This document shows, in pieces, positions 1 through 4,141 of a stretch of 5,008 bases of DNA. The stretch covers positions 1 to 5,008 of the forward strand of contig JAIEQQ010000622.1 in NCBI GenBank assembly GCA_019747615.1, in the 5' to 3' direction. How positions within the stretch are numbered: the stretch's first letter is position 1; the number at the start of each line of letters is the position of its first letter. The notes under the pieces were generated by a model. The model did no database searches. It was not told the DNA's origin and saw only the letters and a program-made list of their open reading frames with translations. The translations under genes were made by a program, and so were the position numbers. The stretch comes from Phycisphaerales bacterium. Lineage in GTDB: Bacteria > Planctomycetota > Phycisphaerae > Phycisphaerales > UBA1924.

Positions 1-1
1 A

Positions 2-688
2 CCGGGGATGACGATCGGGCTCGGCACCGGGCGAGCGGCCGCTCGCTTCGTCCGGGCGCTCGCGGCGAAGGCCGCCCGCGACTCCTGGTCGCTCACCTGC
101 GTTTCCACGAGCGACGCGACGACGACCCTCGCGACATCGCTTGGCCTCAGAGTTGTGCCGCTGGGCGAGGTCGATGCGATCCACCTGCTGGTTGACGGTG
201 CCGATGAAGTCGATCCCGAGCTCCGAATGATCAAGGGCGGCGGCGCCGCGATGACCCGCGAGCGCATCGTCGCCAGCGCCGCGATCACCAGTCGCGGGCG
301 CTGCGTCTACATCGTCGATGACTCCAAACTCTCGTCACGCCTCGGCGAGAAGCGGCGCGTGCCGGTCGAGGTGCTGCCGCTCGCCGCCGTTCACGCCGAG
401 CGAGCGCTGATTTCGTTGGGCTTGACGCGAGCGGCGGATCGGCCTGACTCCGTGCGTCACACCACGGGCGCGAGCGCCGTCCCGATCGTCACCGACAATC
501 ACGCCTGGGTGCTGGACATGGGCCTATCCGCGACGATTCCCGGCACGCTCGATGCCCTCGCCGCCGCGATCAAGGCCATCCCCGGCGTCATCGACCACGG
601 CCTGTTCCTCACCGAATGCGACACGCTGCTGATAGAAGACTCCAGCGGGCGGGTGACCACGCGGACAGGGCCCGGCCAAGTCTTCTAG
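2..688 (+). CDS. rpiA: Ribose-5-phosphate isomerase A, 5' end outside the window
   Basis: RpiA interconverts ribose-5-phosphate and ribulose-5-phosphate in the cytosolic non-oxidative pentose phosphate pathway. The frame is open from the window edge. The Met at base 8 is the internal Met before the phosphate loop, not the start: family members usually have roughly 20 more residues upstream. Counting from that Met, the loop IGLGTGRAA is at 3-11, DGADE at 63-67, KGGGAAMTRE at 76-85 (the Lys, Asp and Glu positions line up with active-site residues of known RpiA), VDDSK at 103-107, PVEVLP at 119-124 and the C-terminal IPGVIDHGLF at 191-200. The usual GTGST loop reads GTGRA here, a variant I believe occurs in other RpiA proteins. 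The C-terminus is intact and ends in TAG. The methyltransferase gene follows within 16-28 bases, so the two are probably cotranscribed. The identification is very secure. Confidence 0.96.
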   Translation, partial: PGMTIGLGTGRAAARFVRALAAKAARDSWSLTCVSTSDATTTLATSLGLRVVPLGEVDAIHLLVDGADEVDPELRMIKGGGAAMTRERIVASAAITSRGRCVYIVDDSKLSSRLGEKRRVPVEVLPLAAVHAERALISLGLTRAADRPDSVRHTTGASAVPIVTDNHAWVLDMGLSATIPGTLDALAAAIKAIPGVIDHGLFLTECDTLLIEDSSGRVTTRTGPGQVF

Positions 689-716
689 AAGATCGACCCG
701 ACCCGTGTCTCTGCCC

Positions 717-1565
717 ATGTCCGAATCAACCACCCACACCCCGACGCCAGCGCCACCGACCGCCGACCCCGGCCCGCCGGTGGCTTCAGCGCGCCTCGTT
801 CACGCCGATTGGCTCGAAGCAGCCCGGAATTTGGCCCCGGCCTCGGTTGACATGCTCTACGCCGACATTCCGTTCAACACCGGCACAACCCAGCACCGCC
901 CGCCGAACGCCGGGCGAGTCGCGGCGCGAGCCGACTCGACCGACGACACGGCGGAATACGACGACGACTTCGGCACCCCCGACCAGCTCGTCGCCTGGCT
1001 GCGCGAGCGGATCGCGGCGACGCTGCCGGCGCTTAAGCGCTCGGCGAACGTGCTCATCCACTGCGACTGGCGAACGAGCCATCGCGTGCGGGTCATGCTC
1101 GATGAGGTGCTGGGGGCCGATCAGTTTGTGAACCACCTGATCTGGTCCTACGGTCTCGGTGGATCTTCGCCGAAGCGATTTGCGAGAAAACACGACGATA
1201 TTGTCTACTACGCGATCGATCATGAGGCATACTGGTTCGATCCGCCGATGGTCCCGGCGACGAGTGTTCGCCTCAAAGGGCAGATGAAGAAGATGACCGA
1301 CGTGTTGGACGTGCCGTCGATCAACAACATGGCGGCGGAGCGGACGGGCTATCCCACTCAAAAGCCGCTTGAACTCCTGCGAATTCTGGTCCAAGCCTGC
1401 TGCCCGCCCGGCGGGCTGGTGCTCGATCCCTGCTGCGGCAGCGGTACGACCATCATCGCGGCGGTCCAAACTGGGCGAACCGCGATCGGGATCGATCGAA
1501 GTGACGCCGCGATTCGGACCGCAGAGCGCCGGCTGGCGGCGATCCGTGGCGGTCCGAACAGTTGA
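717..1565 (+). CDS. Orphan site-specific DNA methyltransferase (N4-cytosine or N6-adenine), beta-class motif order
   Basis: This protein is predicted to methylate an exocyclic amino group of adenine or cytosine in DNA using S-adenosylmethionine. Counting from ATG 717 (282 aa), catalytic motif IV is at 50-53 in the context LYADIPFNTG. HCDWRTSHRVRVMLDE is at 115-130, KHDDIVYYA at 158-166, the family signature GYPTQKP at 211-217, the SAM-binding motif I LDPCCGSGTT at 236-245, and GIDRSD with a following helix closes the domain. Motif IV before motif I is the beta-class order. Motif IV is oddly D-I-P-F instead of the usual D-P-P-Y/F. A Pro/Thr-rich tail of about 20 residues precedes the fold. GTG 705 is an alternative start; neither start has a clear Shine-Dalgarno. 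No endonuclease or specificity gene is visible, so it looks solitary and may mark DNA rather than restrict it. The target sequence cannot be read from this. Confidence 0.9.
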   Translation: MSESTTHTPTPAPPTADPGPPVASARLVHADWLEAARNLAPASVDMLYADIPFNTGTTQHRPPNAGRVAARADSTDDTAEYDDDFGTPDQLVAWLRERIAATLPALKRSANVLIHCDWRTSHRVRVMLDEVLGADQFVNHLIWSYGLGGSSPKRFARKHDDIVYYAIDHEAYWFDPPMVPATSVRLKGQMKKMTDVLDVPSINNMAAERTGYPTQKPLELLRILVQACCPPGGLVLDPCCGSGTTIIAAVQTGRTAIGIDRSDAAIRTAERRLAAIRGGPNS

Positions 1566-1597
1566 CTCGGCCACACGACTTGAGCCCGGAAGCGGCC

Positions 1598-1603
1598 TAG
1601 ACT
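1598..1603 (+). promoter_or_regulatory. Candidate -10 element ahead of rplQ
   Basis: The 103 bases between the methyltransferase and rplQ hold a TAGACT hexamer (4 of 6 matches to TATAAT) about 65 bases before the rplQ start. Its context, GGCCTAGACT, resembles GGGCTAGAAT upstream of the lipoprotein gene at 2452. I see no convincing -35 at normal spacing. A TTGACT at 1562-1567 lies 30 bases away, which is too far. This is weak, inferred support; rplQ could also be read from upstream. Confidence 0.2.
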
Positions 1604-1668
1604 CTCCGCTCGGTCTGTTTCGTACATCTCACCACTTGGCTTCCCGAGCCGCAATCGGAGTTCACACC

Positions 1669-2316
1669 ATGCGTCACCGCAAGGCAGGTTCCAAACTTGG
1701 CCGCACCACGGCCCATCGTCTCGCCACGCTGCGAAATCTCGCGGCTGCGCTCTTCGAGCACGGCCAGATCGTCACCACCATCCCGCGTGCGAAGGCTGTT
1801 CAGCCCTTCGTCGAGAAGATCATCACGTCCGCCAAGGGCGGCACGCTGCACGATCGTCGCCTGGTCATCGCCAAGCTCGGCTGGGATCGCCCCGGCTTCG
1901 AGTGGCTGTACATGGCCAAGAACGCCAGCGAGAACGAGAAGAAGAGCATCGAGTCCGCCGCGGACCGTGCGAAGAAGTTCTTCGATATCCCCTCGGGCAC
2001 CGATGTCGAGCGCAACCGCTACGGCGAGTTGCGCAAGGCCCCGAAGCTGGTCAAGCACATCTTTGACAACGTGGTGCCGCGCTTCCGCGATCGTGCGGGC
2101 GGGTACACGCGCATCGTGAAGCTCGGTCGCCATCGCATCGGTGACGGCGGCGAGATGTGCGTGATCCAGTTCGTCGGCGCCGAAGAGGGCCCGGAGATCG
2201 GCGGCACGCCGTCGACCCGTCGCAAGACGGCGGACCGTCGCACCGCGTTCGCGGCGAAGATCAAGAAGACCATGGTCGCTGCGGCCCCGGCGGATGCGGC
2301 GCCCGCGGCGGAATGA
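1669..2316 (+). CDS. rplQ: 50S ribosomal protein L17, enlarged form
   Basis: L17 is a large-subunit protein near the peptide exit tunnel. The family core is clear: MRHRKAGSKLGRTTAHR at 1-17, LRNLAAALFEHGQIVTTIPRAK at 21-42 and the C-terminal signature RFRDRAGGYTRIVKLG at 138-153. The protein has 215 aa, against 127 in E. coli. The extra length comes from an insertion at about residues 73-123, charged and mixed (includes ENEKKSIESAADRAKKFF), placed between the HDRRLVIAKLG helix and the helix KLVKHIFDNVVPRF. There is also a tail from about 170 that is basic and ends in an Ala/Pro/Glu-rich stretch. The ATG is fixed by the conserved MRHRK and by GGAG at 1657-1660, 8 bases upstream. The frame stays open for 100 codons before it, but that is only the methyltransferase region read out of frame. 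rpoA, the usual neighbour, is absent; a terminator follows. Confidence 0.97.
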   Translation: MRHRKAGSKLGRTTAHRLATLRNLAAALFEHGQIVTTIPRAKAVQPFVEKIITSAKGGTLHDRRLVIAKLGWDRPGFEWLYMAKNASENEKKSIESAADRAKKFFDIPSGTDVERNRYGELRKAPKLVKHIFDNVVPRFRDRAGGYTRIVKLGRHRIGDGGEMCVIQFVGAEEGPEIGGTPSTRRKTADRRTAFAAKIKKTMVAAAPADAAPAAE

Positions 2317-2368
2317 TCACGACCCCGATCGGTGGTGCGGTGCGGAGGTCCCAGAACTTTCGAAAGAC

Positions 2369-2400
2369 CCGGGTTCAGTTTTGGAGCCCGGCCCTTTTTT
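2369..2400 (+). terminator. Rho-independent terminator after rplQ
   Basis: An 8-bp stem (2369-2376 with 2384-2391, one G-U pair) closes a 7-base loop. CCC and six T residues (2395-2400) follow. It lies 52 bases after the rplQ stop and separates rplQ from the lipoprotein unit. Confidence 0.85.
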
Positions 2401-2451
2401 GAACGATTTTCGGAACCCACCGCCCGGTTCGTGCGTCCTACTCAGACGGGC

Positions 2452-2457
2452 TAGAAT
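2452..2457 (+). promoter_or_regulatory. Candidate -10 element of the lipoprotein gene
   Basis: TAGAAT matches the -10 consensus at 5 of 6 positions. It lies between the rplQ terminator and the lipoprotein start, which is where a promoter is needed because the upstream unit has been terminated. A start of transcription near 2464 would follow. The -35 region is weak: TTCGTG at 2428-2433, with an 18-base spacer, matches at only two positions. The position is persuasive; the sequence alone is moderate evidence. Confidence 0.4.
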
Positions 2458-2466
2458 GTTGTGTCC

Positions 2467-2482
2467 GGGCACGCTCGTGCCC
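2467..2482 (+). repeat. Perfect inverted repeat in the lipoprotein leader
   Basis: GGGCACG (2467-2473) and CGTGCCC (2476-2482) are perfect inverted copies separated by two bases. If transcription begins near 2464, the mRNA would start almost directly with a stem of 6 GC-rich pairs and a 4-base loop. This could be a stabilising 5' hairpin or, as DNA, an operator just downstream of the promoter. No T-run follows, so it is not a terminator. Which role applies cannot be told from sequence. Confidence 0.5.
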
Positions 2483-2515
2483 AAACCCGTTTCACTTTCT
2501 TTTGAGGAACTGACC

Positions 2516-2764
2516 ATGAAGACGACCCGCTTTGCTCTCGTTGCCTGTGCGTTCGCCTGTACCCTCGCGCTCGGCGCGTGCAACAAGGCCAGCCGTACCG
2601 ACGCCGCCGCTTCGACGACCGAAGTCAAGGCCTGCGAGAAGGGCGCCGAGTGCTGCAAGACCACCGGCAAGGCCTGCGCCGACGGCTCGAGCTGCTCCAA
2701 GGACAAGGGCGCTTGCTCCAGCAGCGGTAGCTGCAGCGACGCTGCAAAGACCACGAAGAACTAA
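2516..2764 (+). CDS. Small cysteine-repeat lipoprotein, function unknown
   Basis: This 82-residue protein has a lipoprotein signal peptide: basic MKTTR, a hydrophobic stretch at 6-20 and the lipobox LGAC at 19-22, so Cys22 should be lipidated after export. The mature part is polar and carries Cys 40, 46, 47, 54, 60, 67 and 73. They form C-x5-C pairs repeated every 13-14 residues (KACEKGAEC, KACADGSSC, GACSSSGSC), joined by Lys/Gly/Thr/Ser linkers. Such a pattern could bind metal or form disulfides in the periplasm, but I recognise no family and assign no function. ATG 2516 is chosen because GAGGA (2504-2508) lies 7 bases upstream and because the signal peptide begins there. The frame is open further upstream only by chance, through the rplQ terminator. 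The gene is monocistronic, with its own candidate promoter and a strong terminator. Confidence 0.85.
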   Translation: MKTTRFALVACAFACTLALGACNKASRTDAAASTTEVKACEKGAECCKTTGKACADGSSCSKDKGACSSSGSCSDAAKTTKN

Positions 2765-2812
2765 GAGCTTGCGTTCGCGACCTCACCGTCGCGTACCGCT
2801 CTGAATGCCTTC

Positions 2813-2852
2813 GAACGCCCGTGGGATGAACTCCCGCGGGCGTTCTGTTTTT
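2813..2852 (+). terminator. Strong Rho-independent terminator after the lipoprotein gene
   Basis: A 14-bp continuous stem (2813-2826 with 2832-2845, one G-U pair) with a 5-base loop TGAAC is followed by TGTTTTT (2846-2852). It lies 48 bases after the lipoprotein stop and is the strongest terminator in the window. Confidence 0.95.
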
Positions 2853-3115
2853 GGTGCAAATGACGAATCGCCCGCGCCGCGTGAATCCGGCGTGCGGCGC
2901 GCGATGGCTCGGACGCACGCGCACTCGGGTTTCCGGCGCTGGGCGCACTCGGCAAGTTTGACGGCTGCGCCGACTGTGCCGCTTGTGCAGCTTGTGCCGG
3001 CGGTGCTGTCTGGGCTGGCGGCACTGCGACAGATCGCGGGCGTTGAGCGAGCTTGGCTGAAGTCGCGTGGTTCTCGGGCCGAAGGGGATGTTCGCGGCGT
3101 GCACGCCGCGGACGC
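2853..3115. other. Stretch without a secure gene; 9-bp tandem repeat and hairpins
   Basis: No gene can be assigned with confidence here. It contains an 8-bp GC-rich inverted repeat (2873-2880 with 2894-2901, loop 13). It also contains four imperfect 9-bp tandem units (2966-3001, core TGTGCCGCT), a doubtful ORF from 2904 and, at its end, an 18-bp palindrome (3093-3110). One + frame from 2885 runs as a Cys/Ala-rich reading (CADCAACAAC) to a TGA at 3044-3046 but has no ATG, GTG or TTG start. Reverse-strand open frames cross the terminator and look like high-GC artefacts. Confidence 0.5.
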
Positions 3116-3119
3116 GTGA
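2904..3119 (+). CDS. Doubtful 71-residue ORF overlapping the next gene by GTGA
   Basis: From ATG 2904 this frame gives 71 residues with a basic N-terminus (MARTHAHSGFRRWAH), a moderately hydrophobic Pro/Val/Leu segment at about 20-45 (TVPLVQLVPAVLSGLAAL) and a polar tail. I recognise no family. In its favour, third positions are GC-rich (about 70% by my hand count), favoured codons such as GTG, CTG, GCG and CCG predominate, and its stop TGA overlaps the GTG at 3116 by four bases, a common coupling arrangement. Against it, there is no Shine-Dalgarno, and the middle is made of the 9-bp tandem repeat, which can keep a frame open by itself. GTG 2892 is an alternative start. This is a possible gene only. 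Confidence 0.25.
   Translation: MARTHAHSGFRRWAHSASLTAAPTVPLVQLVPAVLSGLAALRQIAGVERAWLKSRGSRAEGDVRGVHAADA
3093..3110. repeat. Perfect 18-bp palindrome just before the GTG start at 3116
   Basis: CGCGGCGTGCACGCCGCG is its own reverse complement. As RNA it folds into seven G-C pairs around the loop UGCA. It sits 5 bases before GTG 3116 and 5 bases after GAAGGGG (3081-3087), the only Shine-Dalgarno-like run nearby. As DNA it could be a site for a dimeric repressor. As RNA it could shape translation of the downstream gene. No T-tract follows, so it is not an intrinsic terminator. Confidence 0.6.
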
Positions 3120-3505
3120 ACACCGCCGCCCTCCAACTCGTGAATACAACGCTCGGGGCCGCCGCGTCGGGTACGCCCGTGACGCCGGCAACCGCACGAT
3201 TGCTCGTGGCGGAGGTAAAGGATGCGAACACACGCCTGATCTTGGATGTGGTGGACGAGTCGATCGAGCGGGCTCGCGAGGCGCGCGAGGCGGCTCAGGC
3301 CCGGCGTGAGGAGCGGCGTGCCGAGGAGGCCCGAAGGGACGAGGCGACCAACGAGCGGGAGCGGCTTGAGGCGGCGAGGGAAGCCGCGAGCGCCCGGCGG
3401 GAGGCAGTTGAGACCGAAAGACTGGCTCGAGCGGATGCTTCGGAGTCGTTCATGGCCGAGATTCTGGCCCGTCAGGCGGCCCGGGGTGTGAACTTCTCTG
3501 GCTGA
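3116..3505 (+). CDS. Uncharacterised protein with a long charged helix
   Basis: From GTG 3116 the product has 129 residues. Residues 1-45 form a mixed segment (VNTAALQLVNTTLGAAASG, then TPATARLLVAEVKDAN). Residues 46-108 are almost entirely Glu, Arg and Ala (SIERAREAREAAQARREERR and onward), predicted as one long coiled coil or free-standing charged helix. A short amphipathic end, SFMAEILARQAARGVNFSG, closes it. No signal peptide or membrane segment is seen. I do not recognise the family. GC-rich third positions and the sustained helix support real coding. The start is uncertain: TTG 3053 would add a basic 21-residue leader, GTG 3140 would be shorter, and none has a normally spaced Shine-Dalgarno. 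It may be coupled to the doubtful ORF upstream. rpmB begins 76 bases later with its own promoter. Confidence 0.65.
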   Translation: MNTAALQLVNTTLGAAASGTPVTPATARLLVAEVKDANTRLILDVVDESIERAREAREAAQARREERRAEEARRDEATNERERLEAAREAASARREAVETERLARADASESFMAEILARQAARGVNFSG

Positions 3506-3529
3506 TACGAGCCGAACAGCGGATTGAGC

Positions 3530-3558
3530 TTGCCTCCGGCGGCGATGCGGTCAATAAT
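3530..3558 (+). promoter_or_regulatory. Candidate sigma-70-type promoter of rpmB
   Basis: TTGCCT (3530-3535, 4 of 6 matches to TTGACA) and AATAAT (3553-3558, 5 of 6 matches to TATAAT) are separated by exactly 17 bases. The -10 is a notable AT-rich patch in GC-rich DNA. Transcription would start near 3565, giving a short leader that contains the GGAG (3571-3574) used by rpmB. Confidence 0.5.
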
Positions 3559-3581
3559 CGAGGCCCTGACGGAGCTACCCC

Positions 3582-3866
3582 ATGCCTTACGTTTGCGAGT
3601 TCACCGGCAAAAAGTCTTCCTACGGCAAGCAGCGCGCATGGCGCGGCCAGGCGATCAAGAAGGGCGGCTTCGGTTTGAAGCCCACTGGGATCACCCGCCG
3701 TAAGTTCCGTCCGAACCTGCAGAAGGTTCTGGCGCTGGTTGATGGCGTGCCGGTGCGTCTGTACGCGTCGACGAAGGCCATCAAGTCCGGCCTTGTGATC
3801 AAGCCGCTGCGCCGCCGCGATGGCTACACCCGCCAGCAGAACCTGCTGGGCAACAAGGCTGAGTGA
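3582..3866 (+). CDS. rpmB: 50S ribosomal protein L28
   Basis: L28 is a small, basic large-subunit protein. The N-terminal CEFTGKKSSYG (5-15), the central TRRKFRPNLQKV (38-49) and the strand VRLYASTKAIKSGLV (58-72) match the family: in E. coli the equivalents are CQVTGKRP, TKRRFLPNL and VTLRVSAKGM. The protein has 94 aa, against 78 in E. coli. The extra residues are a Gly/Lys-rich loop before TRRKF (about 22-35) and a longer C-terminal tail. Only one Cys (Cys5) is present, so the paired CxxC zinc sites of some L28 forms are missing. ATG 3582 is supported by GGAG at 3571-3574, 7 bases upstream. The gene is monocistronic here, with a candidate promoter and a clear terminator; rpmG, a frequent partner, is not adjacent. 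Confidence 0.95.
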   Translation: MPYVCEFTGKKSSYGKQRAWRGQAIKKGGFGLKPTGITRRKFRPNLQKVLALVDGVPVRLYASTKAIKSGLVIKPLRRRDGYTRQQNLLGNKAE

Positions 3867-3943
3867 TTCGGCTGCGTGACGCGGCAGGCCTTTGGGCGTG
3901 GCGCGCATGGTACTCGATTCAATTTCACTAAATGATCGTTGAG

Positions 3944-3972
3944 CGTGCCCGGAAACGGGCACGTTTTCTTTT
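3944..3972 (+). terminator. Rho-independent terminator after rpmB
   Basis: A perfect 8-bp stem (3944-3951 with 3956-3963) closed by a GAAA loop is followed by TTTTCTTTT (3964-3972). It lies 77 bases after the rpmB stop and just before the heptad repeat element. Confidence 0.95.
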
Positions 3973-3975
3973 GCG

Positions 3976-4120
3976 GGCGACGGCAATCGGGATTCGGCAA
4001 TCGGCAATCGTGTGAAGGCAGACGATCCTTAGACGCGGCGTGCCGGCGTCTTGGTGTTCTGCCTCTCCCGATTGCCGATTGCCGAATCCCGATTGCCGAC
4101 GCCTCCCGATTGCCGACGCC
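3976..4120. repeat. Heptad-unit inverted repeat element between rpmB and mcsA
   Basis: The left arm (3976-4010) is five 7-base units: GGCGACG, GCAATCG, GGATTCG, GCAATCG, GCAATCG. The right arm (4069-4103) is its reverse complement with one mismatch (3980/4099): 34 of 35 positions pair, 30 of them without a break. After it, TCCCGATTGCCGACGCC (4087-4103) is repeated exactly at 4104-4120. The 58-base centre contains further pairing (4016-4022 with 4058-4064; 4031-4036 with 4046-4051), so the whole could fold as one long branched hairpin. It contains no supported gene. It resembles in style the short tandem heptanucleotide repeats known from cyanobacteria and REP- or MITE-like elements, but I cannot place it in a named family. 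Confidence 0.9.
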
Positions 4121-4141
4121 CCCCGCGCATACGATCGTCTG

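Noticed and set aside
786..1574. Long reverse-strand open frame opposite the methyltransferase
   Set aside because: It is the antisense of a clearly conserved gene, Arg/His/Asp-rich with no recognisable domain, and typical of high-GC shadow frames.
1591..1620. Possible terminator between the methyltransferase and rplQ (AGCGG/CCGCT stem)
   Set aside because: The stem has only 5 pairs with a 10-base loop and no real T-tract.
1369..1668. Extension of the L17 frame 100 codons upstream
   Set aside because: It overlaps the methyltransferase's conserved motif I in another frame; MRHRK at 1669 with GGAG upstream is the true L17 start.
2294..2515. Longer start for the lipoprotein frame
   Set aside because: It would run through the rplQ terminator and bury the signal peptide; the RBS and lipobox fix ATG 2516.
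2885..3046. Cys/Ala-rich frame (CADCAACAAC) in phase with the 3116 gene
   Set aside because: It has no ATG, GTG or TTG start and is closed by TGA on both sides; kept only as a remark on the tandem repeat.
2625..3233. Reverse-strand open frames (Arg-rich, or PPAQ/AAQ-rich) over the lipoprotein terminator and the gap
   Set aside because: They run through the 14-bp terminator stem and into the antisense of the lipoprotein gene; the low complexity comes from the 9-bp tandem repeat.
3088..3309. ATG 3088 directly after GAAGGGG, giving a 73-residue Arg-rich frame
   Set aside because: There is no spacing between the SD-like run and the ATG, and the frame overlaps the better-supported charged-helix gene; its composition looks like a shadow frame.
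3976..4120. CRISPR array
   Set aside because: The units are 7 and 17 bases and contiguous, with no spacers of uniform length and no cas genes.
4040..4141. Longer mcsA start adding 34 residues
   Set aside because: The added residues only translate the heptad repeat (CRLPNPDCRR type); McsA proteins begin at M-x-C-x-x-C.
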